From positions 648,001 to 712,000 of the forward strand of contig BSBK01006754.1 of the NCBI GenBank assembly GCA_027943335.1: a stretch of 64,000 nt of DNA, written 5' to 3'. How positions within the stretch are numbered: position 1 is the stretch's first letter; each line of letters opens with the position of its first letter. Positions 49,679 through 60,881 of this stretch are shown here, piece after piece. The DNA comes from Chamaecyparis obtusa (lineage: Eukaryota > Streptophyta > Pinopsida > Cupressales > Cupressaceae). The position numbers were made by a program, and so were the translations under genes. The notes under the pieces are model-generated. The model ran no database searches and was not told where the DNA came from. It was given only the letters and a program-made list of their open reading frames with translations.

Positions 49679-49699
49679 AATGAATATTGTTAGAAAAGC

Positions 49700-50110
49700 A
49701 TGGACCAAATCAAGAAATACTTGGCCAATCCTCCAATCTTAATGCCTCATATCCCAGGAAAAGCACTCATATTGTATGTGTCAGCAACAGAATCTTCCCT
49801 AGGGGCATTATTGGCTCAGCTTGATGATACTAGAAAAGAAAGAGCTATCTATTACATCAATTGTACTCTTGTGTCATATGAGGTCAACTACACTAGTATT
49901 GAAAAATCTTGCCTAGCAGTGGTGTTTGCTTCCCAAAAGTTGAGACATTACATGCTTGCACATACAATACACCTCATTGCAAAAATTGATCCTCTCAAAT
50001 ATTTGCTTGGTAAGGCTACTCTCATAGGTAGACTTGCTAAGTGGATGATGATCTTATCATAATTTGACATAGAGTATGTTGAGTGTAAGGCTATAAAAGG
50101 ACAAGCTATT
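49700..50110 (+). pseudogene. Native RNase H of the Tat-type element
   Basis: LILYVSATESSLGALLAQLD, YYINCTLVSYEVNYTSIEKS and RHYMLAHTIHLIAKIDPLKY are the usual RNase H blocks after RT. The first catalytic Asp (normally in a Y-x-D/A-SD-x-S context) reads A-T-E here. A stop lies at 50,060. Confidence 0.8.
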
Positions 50111-50119
50111 GCAGACCAA

Positions 50120-50595
50120 TTGGCCAATTTTCCAATTCAAGATAAAGCACCAATTCAAGTTGAATTTCTGGATGAGCACATAATATACATGACTGGAAGA
50201 ACATGGAAGATGTTCTTTGATGGCTCTTTCATGCAAAATGGTTCAGGTGTAGGAGTGTTGTTTGTTTCTCCTCATGGGTACACAATTCCTAAGTCTTACA
50301 AACTTTTGTTCCCATGCACAAATAACATTGTTGAGTATGAGGCCTTGACAAATGGATTAAAAATGGCTATAGAGTGGAGAATTACAAAACTACATATCTA
50401 TGGGGATTCACAATTAATAGTCAACCAAGTTAATGAAGAATACCAAACTAAGGATGAAAAACTGGTACCCTATAAAAAAATGGTTGATTCATTGCGATGA
50501 TATTTCACCTTTGTTACATTTCAACAAATCCCTAGAGCAGAGAATAAAGTAGCTGATGCTATGGCTACATTGGCTTCACTTCTTCAGCTAGAATA
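50120..50595 (+). pseudogene. Second (archaeal-type) RNase H of the Tat-type element
   Basis: KMFFDGSFMQNGSGVGVLF, CTNNIVEYEALTNGLKMAI, HIYGDSQLIVNQVNEEY and PRAENKVADAMATLAS carry the D, E, D and D positions. The domain lies between native RNase H and integrase, the standard Tat order. Stops at 50,498 and 50,594. Confidence 0.85.
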
Positions 50596-50620
50596 GCATG
50601 AGTCTAGATTTGAATTCCTA

Positions 50621-52143
50621 GTGGAAGAGCTACGCTACCCTATCTATGACTCCCAAAAAAGCCAAGTTGTTTGTACCCTTGTTGGCCATGAGTCATCTCG
50701 CTATGGTGCCATTTACTCATACCTTCATGATGGTACTATTCCTGAAACCTTCCATCATTCTGAACAAAGAAACCTAACTCAAAATGCCTCTCACCACACC
50801 CTTATCTCTGGTGATCTGTATAGGAGGGGTTTAGATGGGACACTTCTTAGGTGTTTAGAGAAGGATGAGTCTAACCAAGTGTTAGTTGACATTCACGAGG
50901 GCATTTGTGGAGGACATTCTAATGGTCTTGCCATGGCCCAAAGGTTTCTTAGGGTGGGGTACTATTGGCCTACCATGCAGACAGATGCAGTAGCTTTTGC
51001 TAAATCTTGCGAAAAGTGTCAGAAACATGGTAACCTAATACATGCTCCAAGTAGGAAGCTTATTCCTTCTATTTCTCATTGGCCATTTCAACACTGGGCC
51101 TTTGACATTCTAATGGTCTTGCCATGGCCCAAAGGTTTCTTAGGGTGGGGTACTATTGGCCTACCATGCAGACAGATGCAGTAGCTTTTGCTAAATCTTG
51201 CGAAAAGTGTCAGAACCATGGTAACCTAATACATGCTCCAAGTAGGAAGCTTATTCCTTCTATTTCTCATTGGCCATTTCAACACTGGGCCTTTGACCTT
51301 GTTGGGCAGATTCATCCCAACTCATCAAGTGGACACAAATTCATTATCACTGATACTGATTACTTTACCAAATGGGTAGAAGTTGTCCCACTTTTTGTTG
51401 CCTCAGGCAAGATAGTTTCTTTGTTTATTTTGAACCATATCATCTATCGGTATGGAGTGCCTTCTAAAATAATCACTGACAATGGAGGTCAGTTTAAAAA
51501 TGACCTTAAACATCTCTACAAGAAATTCAAGATAAAACAACATTGGTCCTCCATTTACTTCCCACAAGGAAATGGACAAGCAGAGGCTTCAAATAAGACC
51601 ATTCTCAAAATTCTCCATAGAGCAGTTCACAAGAATGGTAGAGATTGGCATCTACAAATAAATTCAACCTTGTGGGTCTATAGAATGAGTATTCGTACTT
51701 CAAGAGGGGCTACTCCTTTTGCCCTCACTTATGGTGTTGAAGCAGTGATACCTTTAGAGGTGGAGATTCCTTCTCTTAGAGTTTCCCTTAAAGGTTTAGT
51801 GATAGATGAAGACTACCGTGCCATGAGACTCCAAGAACTAGAACTTCTAGATGAAAAGCATAAAGCATCCTTTGATCACATGAGAGTTTACCAGAAGCAT
51901 ATGTCCAAAACATTCAACAAGAAGGTTTGCCCTAGAGAATTTCAAGTGGGGGATCTTGTCCTATGAGAAAACCCTAAGAACCAACAACATAGAGAACAAA
52001 AGGGAAAATTTGAACCTAATTGGCTTGGACCATACATCATTACTGTACCTTTTGGTACAGGTGCTTATTTACTATTCGATCTAGAGGGGGAACAACTCCC
52101 TGATCCTATCAATGTTTTGCACCTCAAGAAGTTCTATCCATGA
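50621..52143 (+). pseudogene. Integrase of the Tat-type element, with internal 191 bp duplication
   Basis: The zinc-binding part (HEGICGGHSNGLAMAQRF, SCEKCQ) is present twice because of the tandem duplication at 50,913-51,294, which shifts the frame. The core follows with HWAFDLVGQIHP, IITDNGGQFKNDL and FPQGNGQAEASNKTI, so all three D, D and E positions are kept. The C-terminal part has KVCPREFQVGDLVL, a stop at 51,964, then PNWLGPYIITVPFGTGAY and LHLKKFYP to TGA at 52,141. Confidence 0.9.
50913..51294. repeat. 191 bp tandem duplication inside integrase
   Basis: 50,913-51,103 is repeated at 51,104-51,294 with a single visible difference (CAGAAACATGG against CAGAACCATGG). As 191 is not a multiple of three, it shifts the frame. 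Confidence 0.9.
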
Positions 52144-53760
52144 TGCCTATTTTGTCTAGGGGCATCCTTTGTACATAAATATTGATCTTGAAAAAATTCC
52201 AAAAAAATTCATATATGATGTTGAAAAAATCCTAAAAAGCATATAAAGTCCTGAAAAAATACAAAAAAATTAAAAAATGCAAAAAATTCAAAAAAATAGA
52301 AAAAGTGCCTTGGTGAAAACCTGGAAACAGGTGCCTTGGTAGCAAAAAATACAAAAAAAATTGAAAAAACCAAACAAAATATCCAAGTGGTGAAAACCTA
52401 GAAATAGGCACTACTTGAGGCATTTTCCCCCTTGTTTCTTAGCATGCATCCTTGACACTTAGCCTTTCTCCATCATGCCTTGACCTTGTTGACTTGGTTG
52501 GGAATTGGTCTTTGTCTTTGTCTAGGGGGCATAACTGTGTTAGCTTTGGTCTCTAGGATGCATTGGTCTTTAGGACATCTTGCAAACGGTGTTTTTCAAC
52601 ACCACCCCAATTGCATTTTTCAACACTACCCTAGCGTCAAGTGTTTTTCAACACTTATTAGATGTTTACCCACAGTCTAGCATGATATGGTATTTCTCAT
52701 TTGTAGATGTGATACTCAAAGTTTGACTCTATGACCTACACACACGCTCTTAAACACTTGACCCGCTAAGACTTGTTTGACTTTATTTCTTTGTGTTCTG
52801 TCTATGATGATTTCTTTGATGAGTGTTCTCTCCCTAGTAGTTTTCGATGATGCTGAGATAGAAGACTGGGGGAATGAGGACATGTTTTATTGCTTTTTCT
52901 ACTTATGGGTATATTTTTTTGGTCCTAACTATCATTAGCATTTATGCTTGTTCCACTTGACAATGGGATCTACAAGGTACTATCCTTGACTATCTTCGCA
53001 AGTGCATACTTCTAGCCATCTTGACTTTCCTTGTGTCTCGATGCAAGTATAATCTTGCTATACTAAACTTAGGTAATCTCACTACACTAGTAATCTTGAC
53101 TTATATGTCTTTAATTCCTAGGTGGGATTCCCACATTTTTATCTGATATAGATCATATTCATATACTCATAGTTATACTAGTGCGTATTGTATGATCTTG
53201 CAATGCTACCAATAAAGCTCGATGATGATTATTAGAGTCTAAAAGCTTTGTGACCTTGCAAATAAACCACTTTTTCATAGTAGCTTGCATTTTTAGGTTC
53301 ATGTTAGTTTAGATTTGCATTTTGCATATGGAGAGAGCTCTCCTTTTCATCTTTCATGGACCTATTGGTCAACTATGCTCACCTTTCCTTTTCTCGATCA
53401 TGTCTTTCACTCCTTGTCTTTCACATCACATCCTTTTCCTATCATCACAAGGGGTTAATCTTATCATCATATCTATATACCAAAGAGATCATTTTCATAA
53501 ACATGAGTCTATATCATAAACATGAGAACTAAACATACATCTATGAGAGAGATTATACATGAGCATATATATCATACATTTTGAGCAATGTGATAAGACA
53601 ATATAAAAACTAAAACATCCATCACAAGTGGGACAAGTACACAAGATATATCGCCAATCCAGTAATCTCATATATATATATAACTATCATGATACAATGT
53701 GGGATACAAAAATCTAGATAAAGTCCCAAGATATGTCTCTATACATCTATCTAACCTAGA
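52144..53760. other. Non-coding sequence after pol of the Tat-type element
   Basis: A-rich (52,190-52,390), with GGTGAAAACCT-GAAA-AGG(T/C) repeats (52,311-52,408) and TTTTTCAACAC repeated at 52,591, 52,614 and 52,642. A purine tract GAAGACTGGGGGAATGAGGA at 52,861-52,880 looks like a Gypsy polypurine tract but lies 4 kb from the 3' LTR. No gene is supported on either strand. Confidence 0.6.
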
Positions 53761-53764
53761 CCTA

Positions 53765-56070
53765 GGACTCGCTAGCACCATCATGTGGCACTAGTGGTGG
53801 AGGAGGTGCTGCTGCCACTATGTCTAGTACCATGTTGGATCTACCAGCTATTGTAGAGTAGGTCGATGCTCTTTGACCCTCTGGTATAGCCTGTATATAG
53901 AGACCATGATAATATGTAGCTCGTGTTGCCTCTCTCCAAGTCTCTGTAGTGGCAACTTGTATGACCCTCTCTCGTCACTCTATCTCAGCTCATAGATCCA
54001 ATACCTACTAGTCTTTGACATCTATGGTGATTCGTAGCTATTGCATCTCCATCTCTAGGACCTAGATCCTCACTCTCAGATCATCTCTCCCTGCAGGTTG
54101 ATCCTACCTAGCATCTACTCGACGGTGTAATGGCCTTGCCTCATCATCACCCTCATCAGTAGAACCCTATCCCCATGGCCATTTTTGGCCACCTAATTGA
54201 GAGCTTTGTCTAGTCTCCCTAGCTCTCCCTCTCCCTCCTCCATCCCCTCCATCCCCATCATCTCTGTCACCTCCCTGTGTTTCCGGTTGTGCATTAGGTA
54301 TAGTGAATCTTGGGAATGGGAACCTCCACCGTTCTACCCTGTAGGCTACATTAGCACTTGCATCTACCATGTCTGGGAGGTGGTCCCATGGCTCCCTGCA
54401 TATAGTAGCTATATCCTATACTACCTGCTGGTAATCTAGCATCAATAGCCAACCCTGGCCCTCCTCATCCCTAACTCGAGCATAGGTGGTGGTCTCGGTG
54501 GGTACTCTCTGCTAGCGCCCAAACTATCTCCAGACCCAGGTGATCACAAATCTCTCAACAATGTCTGAGTTTTGACCTACCAGTGGCTGACTGCACAACA
54601 TGTAATTGAGATCCTCCTCTCGATCACCCCACTACTCAATAGCCCTGTATGGCCTCCACTAAAATGATGTGAGCTCATCCAATACCCTCATGTAGTATGT
54701 CACATCCCTGCTATGAGGCTGTGACAAGAACCCTGTGTACCTATAGATATAGGGGCATCTCCGCTCCCTCTGCTGCACACATGGATGCACAATGACGATG
54801 TGCTCCCATGCCCAAACCTGTGCTAGGATAGCACCGCATGCCCAAGTCCTACTCTCTCAATATACAATCTTATGGAGCTCATGGTACATATGTGCCAGGA
54901 TGGCTGGCCCCCATGCCATCCACCGTGGGTGTGCAATCAAGTCCACCACTAACCAACCCCATCCCAATGGGAAACCCTTCTAACTCCTATCAGTAATAAG
55001 GTTATGTGGTACAATAGAACATATGATGCATGGCACCGAAAAATGCCTACCAAACTCATCCATCAACCGATCCCAACTGAGGTGTCTATCCACAAAAGTG
55101 ACATCCTGAAACATGTCCTGCATAATCTACCTCCCCTCTGTCAGATCCTAATCATAGTACACCTGTGCCAACAAACAATCATGTCAATTTCTATCATATG
55201 GAAACTTTACATCTATGACTATCTATAAACATGATTATACTTACAGGATCTCCATGGCTTAGAACTCGTAGGATCCGATAGACATCCTCTAGGCTAATAA
55301 TAGCCTCTCCAGTGGGCAAGTGGAAGGTGTTATGCTCACTGTGCCACCTCTCAGCCAATGTTTTAAGCAATCCATGATCAGCCCAAATGTGGGGCATCTG
55401 TAGAAAATAGCCAAATCCCATCTCCCTCAGGTTTTCTCACCCTAGATCATCTAGATCCTGAATGCATCATAGCCCCATCACTCAAGGCACTCTAATGAGC
55501 AACACAGGAAAGTTCTCCTGCAAGCCATTTAACCCAAACTAGATGTCAGAACATATCATGATAGATGTATAAAATTAGTATAAAATATCTTAAAAGCAAA
55601 CATTGTTAGGACCCATGTCATTTTGCTCAAAAACATTAAAACATGTCATTTTTCTATACTGTGCGATACTATTTTTTGACTAAGTATCATGCGATACTTT
55701 CCTCAATAGTAGTGCAATGGTATCTTTTCCTATGATACATTGCATAGCATCTCATGATATTTCAGCTAGTATCATGTGATACTAGATTCAATATCAATGC
55801 GATCCTATTTTGACCATGAAGTATTGCACAATAGATATCCTCAAAGGGTGTGATACTTAGAAAGTATTGTACAAATTTTCATACGAGGAAAATTTGAAAA
55901 AGTTTAAAAATTTTAAAAACATGTTTTAAATTGACATTAATGCTCATAAATGACCTACAAAGTGAGTTTTTCTGAAAACATACCAGGGCACCATACTACG
56001 GGGGCCGGTTGTGCAACTGGGTGCACTCAAATCAATGCTTGTGGATCAAGATCATTGCTTGCTGGGCCAT
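53765..56070 (-). pseudogene. Antisense plant mobile domain (PMD) ORF
   Basis: The minus strand, opposite to gag-pol, encodes PMD blocks: LLKTLAERWHSEHNTFHLP and GEAIISLEDVYRIL (55,270-55,390), WGPAILAHMYHELHKIVY (54,860-54,915) and ILAQVWAWEHIVIVHP (54,785-54,835). A C-terminal part has a D/G/R-rich stretch (DRDDGDGGDGGGRGRARE, 54,200-54,270). Stops and frameshifts are many. A possible start is near 56,070. PMD proteins (also called aminotransferase-like) occur in plant genes and transposons; they have been linked to silencing. Antisense ORFs between integrase and 3' LTR are known in Tat elements. Confidence 0.65.
55661..55860. repeat. Degenerate palindromic GTATC-GATAC repeats
   Basis: Contains AGTATCATGCGATACT (55,683-55,698), TAGTATCATGTGATACTA (55,767-55,784) and related half-sites (GTGCGATACT, AATGCGATCC, GTGTGATACTT). 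These differ from the perfect AGTATCGCGCGATACT at 61,063 by C-to-T and G-to-A changes within its CGCG centre. Confidence 0.7.
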
Positions 56071-56853
56071 TTTCTCTCTCTAAGCTCTTGAGATTCTCAA
56101 ATCACTAAAAGACAAATGATTTTGAAAATGACCTTTTTACCCCTTTTATAGCATTTTGACTTTTTGACCTAATTTTCAAACACCTCGAAATTGCACAAAA
56201 ATTGCACCCCTAGCTAATTTCGACGTCCTGGATCCATTTTCAAGATTGAAATCAAAATCTAAGTTCATCTTCATAGTCAAAATTGCATTTCAAAATGTTT
56301 ACCCTCTTCTACGTAGTTGGCTGACCATTTGAGGCCTGATCCTTCGATCTTTGTTGGGGCACCTTCATTTCTTCACCCCCATCTCTTTCAAACTTCTAGT
56401 CTTTCATTCACCTTCATTCGCTTCATCTCTCTAAGGTTTGACTTCATCTTTTTAGTCAAACTGGGGCATATCTTCATGGTTATCCTATTGTCCTTCACCT
56501 TCGATTATGATTTCTAGTGACTTGATCAAGTTTATCAATTTACAGTTTCTCCTCTACCTGATTTCAATTTCGATTCCGAGGGGGTAGTACCTATCAGCTT
56601 TAATCTTCGATTCAACTTATCAATCAACTTTTCTTGAGATTATTATCTCTTATTTGAGACTTGATTATCACCTAGCTATACTAGTGTTGATCTTGTCTTT
56701 CAGCTTATCTTTCAGTCAGCTTTTGCTTATGCTTGTCCTGATATGTTCCCATCCGTCGAACACATGTCTAGATTGTTTTGTGATGCCAAATCAATCTCAC
56801 ATTTCAATTCTATTCTTTGACTACATGTGATCCCAAATTGATCTCACATTAGT

Positions 56854-56867
56854 CAAAGATGGGCAAA
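56854..56867 (+). promoter_or_regulatory. Purine-rich tract next to the 3' LTR
   Basis: CAAAGATGGGCAAA abuts the 3' LTR. It is a weak polypurine tract, interrupted by pyrimidines. Compare the stronger tract at 52,861. Confidence 0.4.
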
Positions 56868-57795
56868 TGTATGCACCCTAAAATGGTCACCTACACTTTG
56901 GGCCCCCATTCAGCAATTTATCAAATCCCTGAATCAATATTTTCAAAAATCAACATTTTTCAAATTATATCAATTTCCTTGATCAAATCCTATTTTATCA
57001 TTTTTTATTATTTTCTATGGGCTAACCATCTTATCCTAAGTCTTTATTTATTTAAAAGGAATTTCCTCCCCTTTTAATAAATAAAAAGCCCCCACTTTTC
57101 CTCTTATCCTAAGTTGCACAAATAAAGCATTATTCTTATTTTATAAAAAGAAGAAAAGCACTTTTTGTCTCATATGGACACAAAAGTCAACTCTTATTTT
57201 CTCATTGGAGGATATTTGTGCACATGGATTGCTCTTCTTTCAAGCTCCACCCTTGATTAAATCTTTTGCCTCTTAATCTCCATGGTCCATTCCTTTTCAA
57301 TTCCTTTAAAAGGAGAACTCTTTTCTCATTCTTGGATCCCAACTTTTTATGCTAAACTTATGCTGTAGGATTTCTTGGAGACTTTGGAGCTTTTGGAGAT
57401 CATTTCTTGCATTCTAGTTTCTTTTTTGCATCATAGCTTTCATGGCATCTAGCTTAGTTTCCTTTATGCTTTAGATTAGCTCACATAGCTTAATTAGCAA
57501 GGGTTTGTAATACTTTCATCTCCATAGCTTAGCTTGCATCTTCATTTTTAGCATAGTTGCATTGCATTCTCATCTTGATTCTTGAGGATATTGGCATTCT
57601 TACCCTTGTCTCTTTGAATCTCCTATTGTATTGTTTACTAGCAAGGTTGCATGCTTCAATAGCTCTAGCTAAGAGCACCATCAACATCTTTGTGACTCCA
57701 TGCCTAGGGAGCTCTAGGTCACTTTCTCAAGGTTTCCCATTCATGGATTCCCTTAGAAGTAAAGACTTAGAGAAGTGCACATCTTAGTGTGTATA
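56868..57795 (+). repeat. 3' LTR of the Tat-type element
   Basis: Starts TGTATGCACCCT and ends AGTGTGTATA (the left copy has TACA), 928 bp. GATTT follows, against GATTA before the 5' LTR. Confidence 0.9.
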
Positions 57796-57863
57796 GATTT
57801 GACAGATTCATTGTGGGTAGAAGCAGTGACAAAGTTATTACAAAGAGTTTTAGAAGTAAAAAC

Positions 57864-59621
57864 TCATTCTTCAAACTCTCTTTGTTTCTTCACAAAATCA
57901 AGATCATTAACCTTATACTCTCCAATAAAGGTAGGATTAAAATCCAAGGTTCCCCAATCATTGTGAGGAAGAGCATTAGAGGAAGAAGGTTTACTATTAG
58001 GAGTAGGAGTAGTGTGGGTTTGAATATTTAGACAAGGATTAGGTGCATCATCCGCATGAAGTGTATACATCCTATTGTTATGTATAAACTTGACTTTACG
58101 GTGAAGGGTGGAAGGAACGGTATGCATCTCATGCAACCAAGGTCTACCCAAAAGAAGGTTATAATTGAGAGGTCTAGGCATAACATGAATAGGTGTATTC
58201 AGGATGACCGATCCTACTTTGATAGGTAAGGTAATGATGCCTAAAGTGTTCTCAGTAATGTTATCAAATCCATGTATAGGAACATTGTCAAGTTGAATAG
58301 TTGAAAGATCGACATTAATTTCTTTGAGCATGTCCATGCTACAAACATTAAGCTTAGATCCATTATCAATCAAGGTCCTACGAATGATACTTTTATTGAT
58401 AGAAACATCAACCATAAGAGCATCATACTGATTTTGAACTTCTTTAGAAGGTAAATCCTTCTGAGCAAATACAATGTCAGGAGGACCTAGGGTAGCATGC
58501 ATGCATTGTAAGAAGTTATTGATGTTCTCTTGATTAGGAGGTGGAGTGGGAAGAGTTGCTAGAGATTTTTGCAAGGCTTCATATTAGGTAGGTGAAGTTT
58601 GAAGAAGCTCCCATAAAGAAATCTTGGCAGGAGTATTTTGCAATTGGTTTATCAAATCATACTCCTTACTAGGAAGATGGGATGGAGGAGGAAGAATAGG
58701 TTAAGAAGGTGGTAGAGAAGTAGAAATGACCAAATTAGGTTGAGGGTTATTCCTTGTATGATATGTGTGAGCTATCAAATCTTGATCATTGAAAGAATCC
58801 ATAGGTTTACCTTTGATAGTAATGCAAGGACAACCTTTGACAGTCAACAAGGGTTTAGGATAAACCATTTTAGTTGTCTCAACACTACAAATAGATTCAC
58901 AAGAAGAAAGAAAAGAGGACATCCTAGGAGGAGATGAGGTAAGATCTTGATTCTCTATAGGATCATCACTAAAAGGGAGAGCATTAAGGGAATTCATATC
59001 ATTCTCCACTAATGCCTCATCACTAGAAGGAATCTCAAATGGAGGTAAAGCATCTATAATATCATCTTCTTTCACTAAAATGTCTGCATAAGGGGAGTAT
59101 GTTTTAGAAAAAGAGTTATCATCATGTATGAATATGTCACCCTCTTCTATCAAAGCATCTTCATGAGGAGGGGATAAATCAATGTCATTATCCAAGGAAT
59201 CATCCACAATGGTGTCATGAGGAAGAGAGTAATCAACATCCAAATCCAAAGGTTCATCCAAAATAGGGGGATTATCATTCCTATCAATAAAGCACATTGT
59301 AGGATCCCTAGAGGGGAAAGAAGGTAAATTATATTCTAAAGTAGGCTCATAGAAAAGACATGTATTAGGAGAAGAATTAACATCAATCTCCAACTCATCT
59401 CCATAAAGAGAAATATGATGGAGAGATAGATTAAATTCATCTTCTTGCTCTAATATATCCTTACAAGGAAATTCAAAAGAAGAAAAAGCAACATCACACA
59501 CACTAGATAAAGTCTTTCTAGGTGTAACATCATGCAATGGTAAAGTAAGAGGAGGTTGTTGTGTAATCCCAAAAGTTATAGAAGAATGTTTGGAAAAGAT
59601 TTGAAACAATTTGTGCAGCAT
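57864..59621 (-). pseudogene. Acidic linker and protease of the minus-strand Gypsy remnant
   Basis: One minus frame runs from MLHKLFQIFSKHSSITFG (59,621) through a 250-residue Asp/Glu-rich part to a stop near 58,700. It then continues with YDLINQLQNTPAKISLWELL and the aspartic protease (RRTLIDNGSKLNVCSMDML, near 58,370; YNLLLGRPWLHEMHTVPS, near 58,150), to a stop at 57,864. The active site is D-N-G. The frame then reads on through the insertion point into the G-patch ORF at 43,194. Confidence 0.8.
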
Positions 59622-59744
59622 GATAAGAAATAAAGAAATGCATAGAATATAGATCTAGATATATCCCAATGCATTCAAATGAAACTTATAAGCATGAAAA
59701 GGAAATCAAACACAATAGGGCATCTAACTCCACAAGAGAAAGGG

Positions 59745-59749
59745 GTAAG
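59745..59749. repeat. Possible target duplication GTAAG, left copy
   Basis: Five bases before the LTR at 59,750. The partner would lie beyond the window. Confidence 0.3.
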
Positions 59750-60753
59750 TGTATACATCTAAAAATGGTCACCTAGACTATTAGCCCCTTTTGCTAAATC
59801 ATCAATTACTTATTCTTGATCAAATCCTAGTTCTATCATTTATTCGATTATTTTCTATGGGCTAACCATCTTATCCTAAGTCTTTATTTATTAAAAGGAA
59901 TATTTCCTCCCCTTTTAATAAATAAAAAGCCCCCACTTTTCCTCTTATCCTAAGTTGCACAAATAAAGCATTATTCTTATTTTATAAAAAGAGAAAAGCA
60001 CTTTTTGTCTCATATGGACACAAAAGTCAACTCTTATTTTCCTATTGGAGGATACTTGTGCACATGGATTGCTCCTCTTTTAAGCTCCACCGTTGATTAA
60101 ATCTTTTGCCTCTTAATCTCCATGGTCCATTTCTCCTCATTTCCTATAAAAGAAGAGCTCTCTTCCTCATTTGCACACACAATTTTTATGCTATTGTTAT
60201 GCTACAGGTTTTTTAGGTCATCTTGGAGCTTTTGGAGACATTCTTGCATTTAGGGTTTGAAGATTTGGAGCATTGTTGGCATTCATCTTGGATCTTCATC
60301 AACACTCTATCTTCTTTTCTTCATTCTTGCATCATCATGGCTTTCTTGCTTCATAGTTAGATTTCATTTCTTGCATAGTAGCTTCATTTTCATGGCATTC
60401 TTAGCTTAGATTTCCTTTATGCTTTAGATTAATTCATCTAGTTTAACTAGAAGGCTTTGTAATACTTGCATCTTTCATTTCCATAGTTTAGCTTGCATTT
60501 CCATTCTTAATCTAGCTTGCATTGCATTTCATTCTTGATTCTTGAGGATATTGGCATTCTTGCCCTTGTCTTCATTGAATCTCCCATTGCATGGTTTACT
60601 AGCAAGGTTATTGGCTAAATAGCTCTAGCTGAGAGCATTCTTAAAACCCTTGCACTCCATGCCTAGGGAGCTATGGATCGATTTGTGAGGGCTCATTCTT
60701 GAGTTTCCTTGCATGTAATGATCCATATAAGTGTGACACATTTATTGCACACA
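59750..60753 (+). repeat. 5' LTR of the second Tat-type element
   Basis: Starts TGTATACATCTAAAAATGG and ends TTATTGCACACA, then TTTTTTGTGCCCACCGTGG. The end is placed by analogy with the related LTR at 43,216-44,143, because the 3' LTR is outside the window. Confidence 0.75.
60145..60152 (+). promoter_or_regulatory. LTR TATA box
   Basis: TTCCTATAAAAGAAGAGCTC is a good plant TATA box about 395 bp into the LTR. The matching place in the related LTR (near 43,650) reads TTTAAAAG. Confidence 0.6.
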
Positions 60754-60757
60754 TTTT

Positions 60758-60775
60758 TTGTGCCCACCGTGGGGT
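60758..60775 (+). promoter_or_regulatory. Primer-binding site region
   Basis: TTGTGCCCACCGTGGGGT follows the LTR at the same distance as TGGCGCCCACC in the sister element. The first bases read TGTG where TGGCG would be expected. Confidence 0.45.
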
Positions 60776-60881
60776 AGAGTAGACTAGCTTTGTCCCTTCT
60801 TTTTCTGCATTTTCATCATTTTCCGTCAATTTTTCGGCAAGTTTTTAGCGTAATTTTTGTTCTTTGGTTTTTTGTCTCAGA

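Larger units (their letters stand above)
43216..57795 (+). mobile_element. 14.6 kb Tat-type Gypsy retrotransposon, plus strand
   Basis: LTRs of 928 bp at 43,216-44,143 and 56,868-57,795 flank gag, PR, RT, RNase H, second RNase H and IN in that order. Integrase ends at 52,143, and 4.7 kb more precede the 3' LTR, including an antisense plant-mobile-domain ORF. Dual RNase H and an antisense extra ORF are marks of the Tat lineage. Flanks GATTA and GATTT form a target duplication with one mismatch. The LTRs differ little (four changes in the first about 88 bp, fewer after), so it is younger than the giant-LTR element. Multiple stops make it non-autonomous. Confidence 0.9.
41369..59749 (-). mobile_element. 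Minus-strand Gypsy remnant with protease and G-patch, split by another Gypsy element
   Basis: Coding parts at 57,864-59,621 and 42,709-43,194 read in register across the 14.6 kb insert. A polypurine tract and LTR edge close the left side at 41,369. RT, RNase H and integrase are absent. The right end (gag, 5' LTR) is cut by the next element at 59,750 and may continue outside the window. Confidence 0.6.

Noticed and set aside
54197..54439. Plus-strand Ser/Pro-rich frame
   Set aside because: It is the complement of the PMD ORF's D/G/R-rich stretch.
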